From: Pseudomonas frederiksbergensis | GTDB lineage: Bacteria > Pseudomonadota > Gammaproteobacteria > Pseudomonadales > Pseudomonadaceae | Length of the DNA: 64,000 nucleotides | Direction of reading: 5' to 3' | Assembly: GCF_900105495.1 (NCBI RefSeq) | Contig: NZ_FNTF01000002.1 | Location: forward strand, 2,145,501 to 2,209,500 | Shown: positions 43,466 through 54,472 of the stretch, piece by piece | How positions within the stretch are numbered: position 1 is the stretch's first letter | Layout of the letters: each line of letters starts with the position of its first letter | Position numbers and translations under genes: made by a program | The notes under the pieces: model-generated | What the model was told of the DNA's origin: nothing | Seen by the model: the letters and a program-made list of their open reading frames with translations, nothing else | The model's database searches: none

Positions 43466-45394
43466 TTAGAAGTCATTAATCAAACCTTTTTCAAATTGTC
43501 CGCCTTTTTTTCTAAATCTTTTAACGAGATGAAATTTAGCACCTGATTCCAGCACTGGTGGAAGATCATTATCCACGATTATTACTTGGCAGACTCTGGA
43601 GTCTGTCTCTGCCTTCTGGGTGACTTCGATAATTTGCTTAAAAATATTGTTGTACAACGCTGGATCAGCCGTGTCGTCGTCTTCTCGGCCTCTTCGCCCG
43701 ATATTTTGGCCTGGAGTATCAATCATCAAAAAAGTAGGTAGATTTCCTGGCTCTTGCAATAAATATTTTAATCGGGAAACAAATCCAGCAATTGAAGTTA
43801 TGGTTCTGACGCCGCCGGATGAAGATGAGTAATAGGAAATATTTCTGAAGTGAGGTATGAATTTTTTATCGATAAAAATGCCATTCGCATTTTGAAGGCC
43901 ACTATTTATCATGTGTTTTTTGAAGATTCCGGAAAGCTTGGCAATAACTTCGTCTAGGCCTGATAGCCCTTCCTCAACCAAGCGAAGGCTTTTCTTTAAG
44001 CCTGAAATAACAGACTCCTTGCTGTCGATTTTTGTTGAGATTTCTGAATATTTATTGCTTATGGCAATATTTCTTTTTATATTTGCGATGTCGATTTTTA
44101 CATTGACTTTCGCTTTTTCGACAGCCTCTATTGACATAATCAAAGAGGAGATGTTGTCAATGTTGAACCTGTCGAACTCTGTTGATAGTGCACTAAGAGT
44201 CTCTAGCGCTTTGTCCTCGCTGTCAGAGATCTCTAATTTTCTGTTCCACAGTTTTTCCAGAGCGGTATGGGTACCCGAAATTCTATTTTTTATTGAACGA
44301 ATTTCGCCATCTATATCATCATCGCTGATGACTGTAGACGCTAAACTTACGGGGGTTGTGCATAGAGGGCAGGGGAGTGATATGCTTTGAAGATGTTGTT
44401 TAGAAAGTGAGCCTCTGGTAATTTTAGATAGATTTAAGCATTCCAAATCACTTTGGTATGTGTTTTTTAGATCTGCAAAGTTCTTGTGTTGCTTAGATAA
44501 AGAGTGTTTTTCTATTCTTGTTGTTGCTAGCGAACTTTTGAGTTCGACGATCTTTCCGGCCATTGATAAGGCCACATCGGTAGCAAATTTATAATCGTTT
44601 TTCAGTTTGGAAATACTGCTTTCAAGTTCCAATAGCTCAGAGTTTTTATCGTCTAGTGGAGTCTCCTCTGTTGCTAGTGCTCCGACTGATATATTCACAT
44701 CTGATAAAAATTTAGATATTGAGGCTTCTGAGGTCTTTAGTTCGCGTAATATTGTTGATTCCAGCGTCAATTGCTGGTTTAAAGACGAAATTCGATTGTC
44801 ATGTATGTTGAAAACGAATTTTTGTATTTCTATGTTTTTGTTAAAGACAGCATTATTCCCATAGTTCAGGAGGCTGTCTGCGCCAACCTTGGTCTGCTTG
44901 AGATACATTAACTTCATTAAGTCCCTGAAGCTAAGGCGGTCCGCCCCTGCATCATCCCTAATTTTGGATTCTCGAATGCTTACTTTAGCAATTCCTAACG
45001 AATCAAGTATGAAGTCAGATACCCATCCGTCTGGCATCTGCAAAGTGGAACTGGCAGACATAAGCATAGGGAAGTTGTCAGATATATTTGCATACTCGGC
45101 TACAAATACTTTAATAGGTGCATTGGCGTCAATAATGTTCCTTTCAAAAGTGCAGATTTTGCCGTTTAAACTAACTTCTAAATAAGCTATACGTGCTTTG
45201 GCTGTTATTTCTCCATAAAGTAGATTCTCATTGCTGCCGCCTAAGCAGAAGTCAATAAGGTTAAGAATACTGGATTTTCCGCAATCCATGTCGCCCCAAA
45301 TTAGGTTGACTCCTTCTTGGAAGGTTGCTTCATATGTGTTTTCAAGTCCTTTTATTAACAGTTTTTTTACTAACAGGTACGGGCTAACATCCAT
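43466..45394 (-). CDS. Rad50/SMC-like ATPase of an ABC three-component system
   Basis: A 642-residue ATPase. Walker A GDMDCGKSSI lies near residue 35, followed by a long coiled-coil region interrupted by a zinc-hook-like CPLC (about residue 345). A signature-like SSSSGGVRT and a Walker-B-like FLMIDTPGQN follow, then a C-terminal VIIVDND. This is the layout of the ABC-3C ATPases. ATG 45394 has GGGAG at the right distance, 2 bases after the preceding stop. AT-rich codons. It probably senses or clamps DNA or another invader structure and triggers the effector; not shown experimentally for this protein. Confidence 0.85.
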   Translation of the reverse strand: MDVSPYLLVKKLLIKGLENTYEATFQEGVNLIWGDMDCGKSSILNLIDFCLGGSNENLLYGEITAKARIAYLEVSLNGKICTFERNIIDANAPIKVFVAEYANISDNFPMLMSASSTLQMPDGWVSDFILDSLGIAKVSIRESKIRDDAGADRLSFRDLMKLMYLKQTKVGADSLLNYGNNAVFNKNIEIQKFVFNIHDNRISSLNQQLTLESTILRELKTSEASISKFLSDVNISVGALATEETPLDDKNSELLELESSISKLKNDYKFATDVALSMAGKIVELKSSLATTRIEKHSLSKQHKNFADLKNTYQSDLECLNLSKITRGSLSKQHLQSISLPCPLCTTPVSLASTVISDDDIDGEIRSIKNRISGTHTALEKLWNRKLEISDSEDKALETLSALSTEFDRFNIDNISSLIMSIEAVEKAKVNVKIDIANIKRNIAISNKYSEISTKIDSKESVISGLKKSLRLVEEGLSGLDEVIAKLSGIFKKHMINSGLQNANGIFIDKKFIPHFRNISYYSSSSGGVRTITSIAGFVSRLKYLLQEPGNLPTFLMIDTPGQNIGRRGREDDDTADPALYNNIFKQIIEVTQKAETDSRVCQVIIVDNDLPPVLESGAKFHLVKRFRKKGGQFEKGLINDF

Positions 45395-45396
45395 GA

Positions 45397-45873
45397 TCAA
45401 TCTCCCAGTATACTTTTTTGTAGTACATTTAATGACTTGCCAACCACCGGCTTTAAAAGTTCGATGTTGAGCTTCCAGCTTTCTGTCAGAGTTTCAGTTT
45501 TTTTCATTTCTAAGTCGGTTGCACTTACAAAAAAATCTTGTCCGCTTTTCGTAATGTGCACGAAACCGTTTCTCTCAAGAATAAGCATGCTCTGAAGGAA
45601 ATCTCTATGCTCTTGGGATGCGCCGTAATCTATGTTGCTACTATATAGGGTTTCTTTTATAGGTGAAGATTGATTCAAGCGATTAAATTTGACTAGAAAA
45701 GCATGAGCTATTTTTGGGTTTTTTATCAGAAAATCAAAAAAAGCACCTTTTTGTATGGTGAGTATTTGTTCTTTTTTTCTGTTTAACCCTAATATAGATA
45801 CTATAAGCCAACGTCTGTATAGCTTTAAGTAGAACTCGTCTCGGTAGTCAATTATGTTGATTGGGTCACTCAT
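45397..45873 (-). CDS. middle component of an ABC three-component system
   Basis: A 158-residue protein in the central position of the operon. Its ATG shares a base with the effector stop (TGATG). The N-terminal half is helical, and the second half has a segment (FLQSMLILERNGFVHITKSGQDFFVSATD) typical of winged-helix-like middle components: a long helix, a turn with G-F, then a beta hairpin. No catalytic residues. Identified mainly by size, order and context, so certainty is moderate. Confidence 0.7.
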   Translation of the reverse strand: MSDPINIIDYRDEFYLKLYRRWLIVSILGLNRKKEQILTIQKGAFFDFLIKNPKIAHAFLVKFNRLNQSSPIKETLYSSNIDYGASQEHRDFLQSMLILERNGFVHITKSGQDFFVSATDLEMKKTETLTESWKLNIELLKPVVGKSLNVLQKSILGD

Positions 45874-47045
45874 CACATTTTATCCTGGATGTGATCAGTC
45901 GTAACGTCATTTGACCAGATAACGTGGCGGTTTAGCTTGTTGGCTAATTGTTGAAGAAGACCTTTTTTATGTATGAAATTTATATATTTAACGCCGGACT
46001 CAAGGACTTTTGCATCTTGGTCTAAGAGGAGTCGATGCACTTCCGAAAAAATCTCATTTCCCTCACTGGATGCAAAGTGCTCGTTAAAGGTTTGTCGATA
46101 CAGTCCTAATACCTTGTTTTGAAGGTCAACTAATATTATCCGGTCTTTTTGATCTGCTGCCTTTGAAATTATTTCCGCATGAAAAAAAGATGCTTTTGCA
46201 TCTTCAATTCCCATTTCCCCTATCCCAGATAGGATCATTTTGATCACGAAAATTTCTTTATCATATTCGTTTAAATCTGGGTCGAATGTGGTTGCTGCTA
46301 ATTCATTCATGCTATGATCATGAGCAAGTGAGGATAAGAAACTTTTTACTCTCATGTATACAAGATCCTCCGGTCCGTTCGGCTTGCAGATAGAAAGATG
46401 GTCGTGAGAAAAAGTAAACTTTTCGGATTTATTTACTGTGAATGGAATGGAGCTTGTTACTGGGACACATTCATCATGAAGGGCTACTATGTACATGCAA
46501 CGTGGTAGCTCTTCTTTGCGATGCGTCCACTCTGAATTCAATGCATCACCGTAGTCAGAGAGAGGTTGCATTTCTTTAGCGTTCACATTCATGGTTGGGG
46601 CCAGCAAGACCGAGCCCAATGAACCTTTATGTGGAACTGCGATGGAGATATATCCAGTTGGCTGAGGGCCGTTTCCCTCTTCATAGTTTAAGATATAATC
46701 TTTTGCAATTAGACCGCCCATGCTATGGGCAATGAGAATTACATGCTCATAATCCTCAAGTCTTGTTCGAATATAGGCGTCTAGGGATTCGCTCAGTTGT
46801 TTTATAGGCTTGTTTGACCTGACCCTGTTTTTTCCAAAACCTATTAGGCCGAGGACTCTTTGCACCGGCGCTGAATGATAAATACTAATCAGTTTTGTGA
46901 AGTAATCGAATTCAAAGAAGTCATATCGGTTAGCTAATCCTGCATCTTGTTTCAGTAAGTCGCTAAATTTCTCTCCGTCGGCATTTTTCCAAGTGTTCTC
47001 TCCTCCGGTAAAACCGTGAACAAAAACAACTCCTATTTTTTTCAT
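45873..47045 (-). CDS. alpha/beta-hydrolase effector of an ABC three-component system
   Basis: A 390-residue protein with two parts. The first about 230 residues form an alpha/beta hydrolase: VVFVHGFTGGENTW (oxyanion segment), nucleophile elbow AHSMGG (Ser in GxSxG-type HSMG), and late Asp/His candidates (LHDECVPV and SHDHLSIC). The last 130 residues are helical (EMGIEDAKASFFHAEIISKA and following) and resemble the C-terminal domain that ties ABC-3C effectors to the ATPase. GAGG precedes ATG 47045. Likely a lipase or esterase-like toxic effector; substrate unknown. Confidence 0.78.
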   Translation of the reverse strand: MKKIGVVFVHGFTGGENTWKNADGEKFSDLLKQDAGLANRYDFFEFDYFTKLISIYHSAPVQRVLGLIGFGKNRVRSNKPIKQLSESLDAYIRTRLEDYEHVILIAHSMGGLIAKDYILNYEEGNGPQPTGYISIAVPHKGSLGSVLLAPTMNVNAKEMQPLSDYGDALNSEWTHRKEELPRCMYIVALHDECVPVTSSIPFTVNKSEKFTFSHDHLSICKPNGPEDLVYMRVKSFLSSLAHDHSMNELAATTFDPDLNEYDKEIFVIKMILSGIGEMGIEDAKASFFHAEIISKAADQKDRIILVDLQNKVLGLYRQTFNEHFASSEGNEIFSEVHRLLLDQDAKVLESGVKYINFIHKKGLLQQLANKLNRHVIWSNDVTTDHIQDKM

Positions 47046-47466
47046 CCCTAAAACCTCATGTCATCTGACCGTGAACCGCCTTATTGTATGGTGTCAATAT
47101 GACATACTATTCGGGCCGTTTCATCCATAGGTCAAGGCTTCGGGGGATGCTGCAACTGGCGCTCTGCTTTCCCAAGGGTGTGAAATCTGCTAAGGCTCTA
47201 ATATACGAAAAGGATTAACCCTTTCTTTGAGTCCAGCTAAGACTCTACGGGTGCGCTGTGAAAGAGGGCGGCATCGAAAGAGGGGGCATGAAAATGATAA
47301 TCAGATTCAACGCTTCGCATGGGATCGGTAACTGAGATTTTATCGGACATCCCTGTTCGTCTCGGAGTTTTTGAGAAAACGGGAACAAATTCATTGCTCG
47401 TCAAGGCATGGTAACCATAGTAGGGGCTCGGAGTAGGTGACCTCCACTATTTAGTAGCCTCTACTT
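47046..47466. other. non-coding gap upstream of the ABC-3C operon
   Basis: Should hold the promoter of the ABC-3C operon (minus). Base composition shifts from AT-rich toward core-like across it. I see no gene, no integrase remnant and no clear repeat; the sequence looks like scarred junction DNA. Confidence 0.5.
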
Positions 47467-47796
47467 TCATTGAATGTCTTTCAGGTAGTCCTTAAGCGCG
47501 ATGAGCGGTGTATGGAGTTGCTCGGTAGATTGCGCAGCGCTGAAATCCGCCGCCAACCTATACAGTTCGCGGCCCAGCACTGTATCCGCACCACCGATAG
47601 CGTTCAGCGCCAAACTCAGGCATTCATCCACCTTCTTCTGGATCGCCTCAACATCCCCCCTACGCACCAGCAACCCAAACACCTCCCGCTCGTAATCACT
47701 CATCATCAGATCATCACGCAGAATCGGACTCGAATCTTCCGTCTCGTAAGCGAGCTTGAGGGAAAAGAGGGCGACGGTTTCCAGCAGCAATTCCAT
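47467..47796 (-). CDS. hypothetical helical protein next to tRNA-Leu
   Basis: A 109-residue, mainly helical, acidic protein (LLETVALFSLKLAYETEDSS at the N-terminus, then MMSDYEREVFGLLVRRGD). No recognised domain. GC content is core-like, in contrast to the AT-rich ABC-3C genes, so it may mark the island's right border. It has a reasonable start at 47796 but no tightly linked neighbour. Confidence 0.6.
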   Translation of the reverse strand: MELLLETVALFSLKLAYETEDSSPILRDDLMMSDYEREVFGLLVRRGDVEAIQKKVDECLSLALNAIGGADTVLGRELYRLAADFSAAQSTEQLHTPLIALKDYLKDIQ

Positions 47797-47908
47797 GGGG
47801 GGAATCCTTGTGAAATGTTCCGCAGGTGCGGGCGGCGTGGAAGAGCAAGATCAAAAGATCACAGCCTTCAGCAGCTCCCACAGGGGCGGGGTGGCTTTTC
47901 TACAGACG

Positions 47909-47936
47909 AAAAAAAAGGCCTTGCAAAGCAAGACCT
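47909..47936 (-). terminator. terminator of tRNA-Leu
   Basis: Minus-strand hairpin AGGTCTTGC / GCAAGGCCT followed by a T-run, 10 bases after the tRNA 3' end. Confidence 0.9.
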
Positions 47937-47946
47937 TTCTTAATTT

Positions 47947-48031
47947 TGGTGCCCCGAGGGAGACTCGAACTCCCACTTCTTGCGAAAACGGATTTTGAAT
48001 CCGCCGCGTCTACCAATTCCGCCATCAGGGC
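47947..48031 (-). tRNA. tRNA-Leu (CAA anticodon)
   Basis: 85-nt type-II tRNA on the minus strand. The acceptor arm is GCCCTGA at the 5' end with encoded CCA at the 3' end, a D-loop with GGTAGACGC, the anticodon loop TTCAAAA giving anticodon CAA, a long variable arm and the T-loop GTTCGAGTC. It decodes UUG. tRNA genes are frequent island targets, but no duplicated 3' end was seen at the other side of the island. Confidence 0.95.
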
Positions 48032-48138
48032 TCAATGGCGGCGAAGTATAGAGATGAGATAACCGTCGGTCAATCAGGTACATGGAGAATTTTTGATATT
48101 TCCGCTAGACTTCCCGGCCCTGCTAGACGAACCCCATC

Positions 48139-50309
<2,171 letters not shown>

Positions 50310-50352
50310 GTTTTCTGACCCCAAGATTCAACATTTGCAACTGGAGTGCTAA

Positions 50353-50688
50353 ATGAGCTTTTTTATCTCTAATGCCATGGCTGACGCTGCTGCACCTGCT
50401 GCAGGCCCAATGGGCGGCGGCTTTGAGTGGATTTTCCTGGTCGGTTTCCTGGTCATCTTCTACCTGATGATCTGGCGTCCACAGGCCAAGCGCGCCAAAG
50501 AGCAGAAAACCCTGCTGGGCAGCCTGCAAAAAGGTGACGAAGTTGTGACCACCGGTGGTATCGCCGGCAAGATCACCAAAGTGTCCGACGACTTCGTTGT
50601 ACTGGAAGTCTCCGACACCGTCGAAATGAAGTTCCAGAAAGGCGCCATTGCCGCCACGCTGCCAAAAGGCACGCTCAAAGCGATCTAA
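50353..50688 (+). CDS. yajC: Sec translocase accessory protein YajC
   Basis: A 111-residue single-pass membrane protein of the SecDF-YajC complex, with a helix near residues 28-45 (WIFLVGFLVIFYLMIW), then the conserved RPQAKRAKEQKTLLGSLQKG and a small beta domain. It aids SecDF in protein export. Upstream of secD by 60 bases; the gap carries a GC-rich hairpin (about 50711-50730) that might attenuate or stabilise the message. Confidence 0.95.
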   Translation: MSFFISNAMADAAAPAAGPMGGGFEWIFLVGFLVIFYLMIWRPQAKRAKEQKTLLGSLQKGDEVVTTGGIAGKITKVSDDFVVLEVSDTVEMKFQKGAIAATLPKGTLKAI

Positions 50689-50751
50689 GTTCCAACTTCT
50701 ACTCAATCGACGGGGCGCGCAAGGCGCCCCGCGTCATAAGCGGGCGGCGTG

Positions 50752-52620
50752 ATGCTGAACAAATACCCTCTGTGGAAATACATTCTGATCCTGGCGGTGC
50801 TAGCGGTCGGTCTGATTTATTCCGCTCCCAATCTATATCCTGATGACCCGGCCATTCAGGTCAGCGGTGCAAGCACTTCGCTGCAGGTCAATCAGGCTGA
50901 TCTGGATCGTGTGAGCGCAGCGCTCAAGGAATCCGGGATCAACGTCAAGGCTGCCACCCTGGCGGAAAACGGCAAGGGCGGTCTGATTCGTCTGACCAAG
51001 GCTGAAGACCAGCTACCTGCCAAAGACGTCGTGCGCAAGGCATTGGGTGATGACTACGTCGTTGCACTGAACCTGGCACAAACCACCCCGCAATGGCTGC
51101 GCAGCCTGGCCGCGCACCCGATGAAGCTGGGTCTGGACTTGTCCGGTGGCGTGCACTTCCTGCTGGAAGTGGATATGGACAAAGCCCTCGACGCTCGCTT
51201 GAAAGTGTACGAAGGCGATGTGAAGAGCCTGTTGCGTAAAGAGAAACTGCGCTATCGCAGCCTGCCGCAACTCAACGGTGCCATTCAGCTGGGCTTCACT
51301 GATGAAGCAGCCCGCGAACAAGCCCGTGCGCTGATCCGCAAGAGCTTCAACGATTTCGATATTGTTCCGGCCGACCTCAATGGCCAACCGGTACTGCGTC
51401 TGGCGATGACCCCGGCCAAGCTGGCGGAAATCCGTGAATACTCCATCAAGCAGAACTTGACCACGGTACGTAACCGCGTCAACGAGCTGGGTGTTGCCGA
51501 GCCAATCGTTCAGCGCCAGGGCGCCAACCGCATCGTGGTTGAGCTGCCGGGCGTGCAGGACACCGCCGAAGCCAAGCGTATCCTCGGCAAGACGGCCAAC
51601 CTTGAGTTCCGTCTGGCTGCCGAGCCAGGCGCTTCGAAAGCCACTTCCGAAACCTTCGAGTTCCGTGAAGGCAATCGTCCGCCCGCACAGATCGAGCGTG
51701 GCTTGATCATCACGGGCGACCAGGTGACTGACGCCAAGGCTGGCTTCGGCGAGCAAGGCACGCCGGAAGTGAACATCCGTCTGGATGGCCACGGTGGCGA
51801 GCTGATGAGTCGTGCGACTCGCAGCAACGTCGGTCGCAGCATGGCCGTGATCTTTATCGAGCAGCGTCCGGTTACCTCTTACGTCAAGCAAGTGGTTAAC
51901 GGCGTCGAGAAAGAAGTGCCGGTCCAGACGTTCAAGGAAGAGAAAAAGATCATCAGTCTGGCGACCATCCAGTCGCCGCTGGGTGCTCAATTCCGCATCA
52001 CCGGCCTGAACGGTCAGGGCGAGTCGTCCGAACTGGCGCTGCTGCTGCGTGCCGGTGGTCTGGCTGCACCAATGTACTTCGCTGAAGAGCGCACCATTGG
52101 CCCAAGCCTGGGTGCCGACAACATCGTCAAAGGTATCGATGCATCGCTGTGGGGCATGCTGTTTGTCTCGCTGTTCATCATCGCCATCTACCGCTTCTTC
52201 GGCATCATCGCCACCGTCGCGCTGGCGGTGAACATGGTGCTGCTGCTGGCCCTGATGTCGCTGCTGGGTGCAACGCTGACCCTGCCGGGTATCGCCGGTA
52301 TCGTGTTGACCATGGGTATGGCCGTCGACGCCAACGTTCTGATCTTCTCGCGGATACGTGAAGAGATCGCGGCGGGCATGAGCGTGCAACGGGCAATCAA
52401 CGAAGGCTTCGGCCGGGCATTCACCGCGATTCTCGACGCCAACCTGACAACCTTGTTGGTCGGCGGGATTCTCTTTGCAATGGGCACCGGCCCGGTCAAG
52501 GGCTTCGCAGTGACCATGTCCCTCGGGATCTTTACCTCGATGTTCACGGCCATCATGGTGACCCGCGCGATGGTCAACCTGATCTTCGGCGGTCGTGACT
52601 TCAAGAAGTTGTGGATTTAA
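50752..52620 (+). CDS. secD: protein translocase subunit SecD
   Basis: A 622-residue RND-type membrane protein that uses proton flow to complete export through SecYEG. N-terminal helix, a large periplasmic domain, and the SecD motif DLSGGVHFLLEVD near residue 125. The C-terminal half has five helices, with GIAGIVLTMGMAVDANVLIF. I use ATG 50752 (MLNKYP), the Pseudomonas SecD form; a GTG 3 bases earlier is the alternative. Confidence 0.96.
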   Translation: MLNKYPLWKYILILAVLAVGLIYSAPNLYPDDPAIQVSGASTSLQVNQADLDRVSAALKESGINVKAATLAENGKGGLIRLTKAEDQLPAKDVVRKALGDDYVVALNLAQTTPQWLRSLAAHPMKLGLDLSGGVHFLLEVDMDKALDARLKVYEGDVKSLLRKEKLRYRSLPQLNGAIQLGFTDEAAREQARALIRKSFNDFDIVPADLNGQPVLRLAMTPAKLAEIREYSIKQNLTTVRNRVNELGVAEPIVQRQGANRIVVELPGVQDTAEAKRILGKTANLEFRLAAEPGASKATSETFEFREGNRPPAQIERGLIITGDQVTDAKAGFGEQGTPEVNIRLDGHGGELMSRATRSNVGRSMAVIFIEQRPVTSYVKQVVNGVEKEVPVQTFKEEKKIISLATIQSPLGAQFRITGLNGQGESSELALLLRAGGLAAPMYFAEERTIGPSLGADNIVKGIDASLWGMLFVSLFIIAIYRFFGIIATVALAVNMVLLLALMSLLGATLTLPGIAGIVLTMGMAVDANVLIFSRIREEIAAGMSVQRAINEGFGRAFTAILDANLTTLLVGGILFAMGTGPVKGFAVTMSLGIFTSMFTAIMVTRAMVNLIFGGRDFKKLWI

Positions 52621-52629
52621 GGGGCTGCC

Positions 52630-53544
52630 ATGTTACGTACAATCAACTTCATGGGCGTTCGCAACTTTGCGTTCGGCGTCACATTGTTCCTCACGGCACT
52701 GGCATTGTTCAGTGTCGCCACCAAGGGCATGAACTGGGGCCTGGACTTCACCGGCGGTACGCTCATCGAGCTGACCTACGAGCGTCCGGCCGACGTCACC
52801 AAGGTGCGTGAGCAGCTGGTTACATCGGGTTATAACGATGCGGTCGTTCAGAGCTTCGGTGCCACTACCGATTTGCTGGTGCGTATGCCGGGTGAAGACC
52901 CGCAGTTGGGTCATCAAGTGGCAGAAGCGCTGTTGAAAGTCGGCGGCGATAACCCGGCAACGGTCAAGCGCGTTGAGTTCGTCGGCCCTCAGGTCGGTGA
53001 AGAACTGCGCGACCAGGGCGGCCTCGGCATGCTGATGGCGCTCGGCGGTATCCTGATCTACCTGGCTTTCCGCTTTCAGTGGAAGTTCGCAGTCGGTGCC
53101 ATCGTTTCGTTGATTCACGACGTGATCGTGACCATCGGTATCCTGTCGTTCTTCCAGATCACCTTCGACCTGACGGTGTTGGCGGCGGTGCTGGCGATTA
53201 TCGGTTACTCGCTCAACGACACCATCGTGGTGTTCGACCGGGTTCGTGAGAACTTCCGCGTACTGCGCAAGGCGACCCTGATCGAGAACATCAACATCTC
53301 GACCACGCAAACCCTGCTGCGGACCATGGCGACGTCGATCTCCACCTTGCTGGCGATCGCGGCCCTGTTGTTCTTTGGTGGCGATAACCTGTTCGGCTTC
53401 TCTATCGCGCTGTTTGTCGGTGTATTGGCGGGTACCTACTCGTCGATCTACATCGCCAACGTCGTGCTGATCTGGCTGAACCTGAGCACCGAGGATCTGA
53501 TCCCGGCAGTGGCTACCGACAAGGAAGTCGACGACCGCCCATAA
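52630..53544 (+). CDS. secF: protein translocase subunit SecF
   Basis: A 304-residue partner of SecD, with one N-terminal helix, a periplasmic region with GLDFTGGTLIEL, and five C-terminal helices including GYSLNDTIVVFDRVREN. It follows secD by 9 bases and ends the operon before a strong terminator. Confidence 0.96.
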   Translation: MLRTINFMGVRNFAFGVTLFLTALALFSVATKGMNWGLDFTGGTLIELTYERPADVTKVREQLVTSGYNDAVVQSFGATTDLLVRMPGEDPQLGHQVAEALLKVGGDNPATVKRVEFVGPQVGEELRDQGGLGMLMALGGILIYLAFRFQWKFAVGAIVSLIHDVIVTIGILSFFQITFDLTVLAAVLAIIGYSLNDTIVVFDRVRENFRVLRKATLIENINISTTQTLLRTMATSISTLLAIAALLFFGGDNLFGFSIALFVGVLAGTYSSIYIANVVLIWLNLSTEDLIPAVATDKEVDDRP

Positions 53545-53571
53545 CGGCAATCGTTTTCCAGCTGTCGGCCG

Positions 53572-53606
53572 AAAAGGCGCGAGTATTGAACTCGCGCCTT
53601 TTTTTA
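53572..53606 (+). terminator. terminator of the secDF operon
   Basis: Stem AAGGCGCGAGT / ACTCGCGCCTT followed by TTTTTTAT. Confidence 0.92.
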
Positions 53607-53664
53607 TGCTCCAAGGCTGGGAGAAGCGCGGGCTTGTCCCGCATGTGATGGTCAGGAGGTTCAT

Positions 53665-54219
53665 GTGAACAAGTCGATGCTGGTTGGTGCAGTATTGGGT
53701 GCTGTCGGTGTAACAGCCGGAGGTGCTGTTGCCACCTACAAGCTGGTTAATAGCGGCCCTGAATATGCGCAAGTTCTAGCCGTTGAACCGGTCAAGACGC
53801 AAATCAAGACGCCACGTGAAGTGTGCAAGGACGTAGCGGTTACCCGGCAAGCGCCGGTGAAAGATCAACACCAGATCGCCGGTACGGTGGTTGGTGCGCT
53901 GGCGGGTGGTCTGTTGGGTAATCAGATCGGCGGCGGTACTGGCAAGAAAATCGCCACAGTGGCCGGTGCGGTCGGCGGCGGTTATGCGGGTAACAAGGTG
54001 CAAGAAGGCATGCAGGAGCGTGACACCTACACCACGACTCAAACCCGCTGTAACACGGTGCATGACATCAGCGACAAGGTTGTAGGTTACGACGTGCGTT
54101 ATTCGCTGGATGGCAAGGAAGGCAAAGTGCGGATGGATCGCGATCCGGGCAACCAGATTCCGGTCGACAAGGACGGTAAATTGGTCCTGTCGCAGAACGA
54201 GCCGGCTCCAGCTCAATAA
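53665..54219 (+). CDS. glycine-zipper 2TM-domain envelope protein
   Basis: A 184-residue protein with an N-terminal signal or anchor (MLVGAVLGAVGVTAGGAVA) and a glycine-zipper pair (GALAGGLLGNQIGGGTGKK, then AGAVGGGYAGNK) as in the outer-membrane 17-kDa antigen family. GTG 53665 start with AGGAGG upstream. The C-terminal region (YDVRYSLDGKEGKVRMD) is a small beta domain. Probably envelope-associated; exact role unknown. Monocistronic between two terminators. Confidence 0.88.
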   Translation: MNKSMLVGAVLGAVGVTAGGAVATYKLVNSGPEYAQVLAVEPVKTQIKTPREVCKDVAVTRQAPVKDQHQIAGTVVGALAGGLLGNQIGGGTGKKIATVAGAVGGGYAGNKVQEGMQERDTYTTTQTRCNTVHDISDKVVGYDVRYSLDGKEGKVRMDRDPGNQIPVDKDGKLVLSQNEPAPAQ

Positions 54220-54240
54220 TCAGCTGATTGCCAAAATCAA

Positions 54241-54269
54241 AAAGAAGCACTCTGCGGGGTGCTTTTTTT
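54241..54269 (+). terminator. terminator of the glycine-zipper gene
   Basis: Stem AGCAC / GTGCT with a TTTTTTT run. Confidence 0.85.
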
Positions 54270-54303
54270 GTGCCCGGAATTTATGCCTCACCACCAATTC
54301 CTT

Positions 54304-54392
54304 GTGGGAGCGGGCTTGCTCGCGAAGGCGGCTTCACATTCAATATTGACGGTGGCTGATACACCGCTTTCGCGAGCAAGCCCGCTCCCACA
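54304..54392. repeat. REP pair (BIME-like)
   Basis: Two inverted copies of TGTGGGAGCGGGCTTGCTCG separated by about 30 bases, a common Pseudomonas REP arrangement between convergent genes. Confidence 0.9.
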
Positions 54393-54431
54393 TTGAACCT
54401 GTGGTGTTTTCGGGAATTGGATTTCAGGCAT

Positions 54432-54460
54432 AAAAAAAGCACCCCGAGAGGTGCTTTTTT
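54432..54460 (-). terminator. terminator of suhB
   Basis: Stem AGCACC / GGTGCT with A-run and T-run on both sides, placed past the minus-strand suhB stop. Confidence 0.85.
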
Positions 54461-54472
54461 GTGGCTGCTCGC

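Noticed and set aside
47947..48031. tRNA-Leu as a site-specific attachment site for the island
   Set aside because: No copy of the tRNA 3' end was found near 39 kb and there is no integrase gene, so an att-type integration is not supported.
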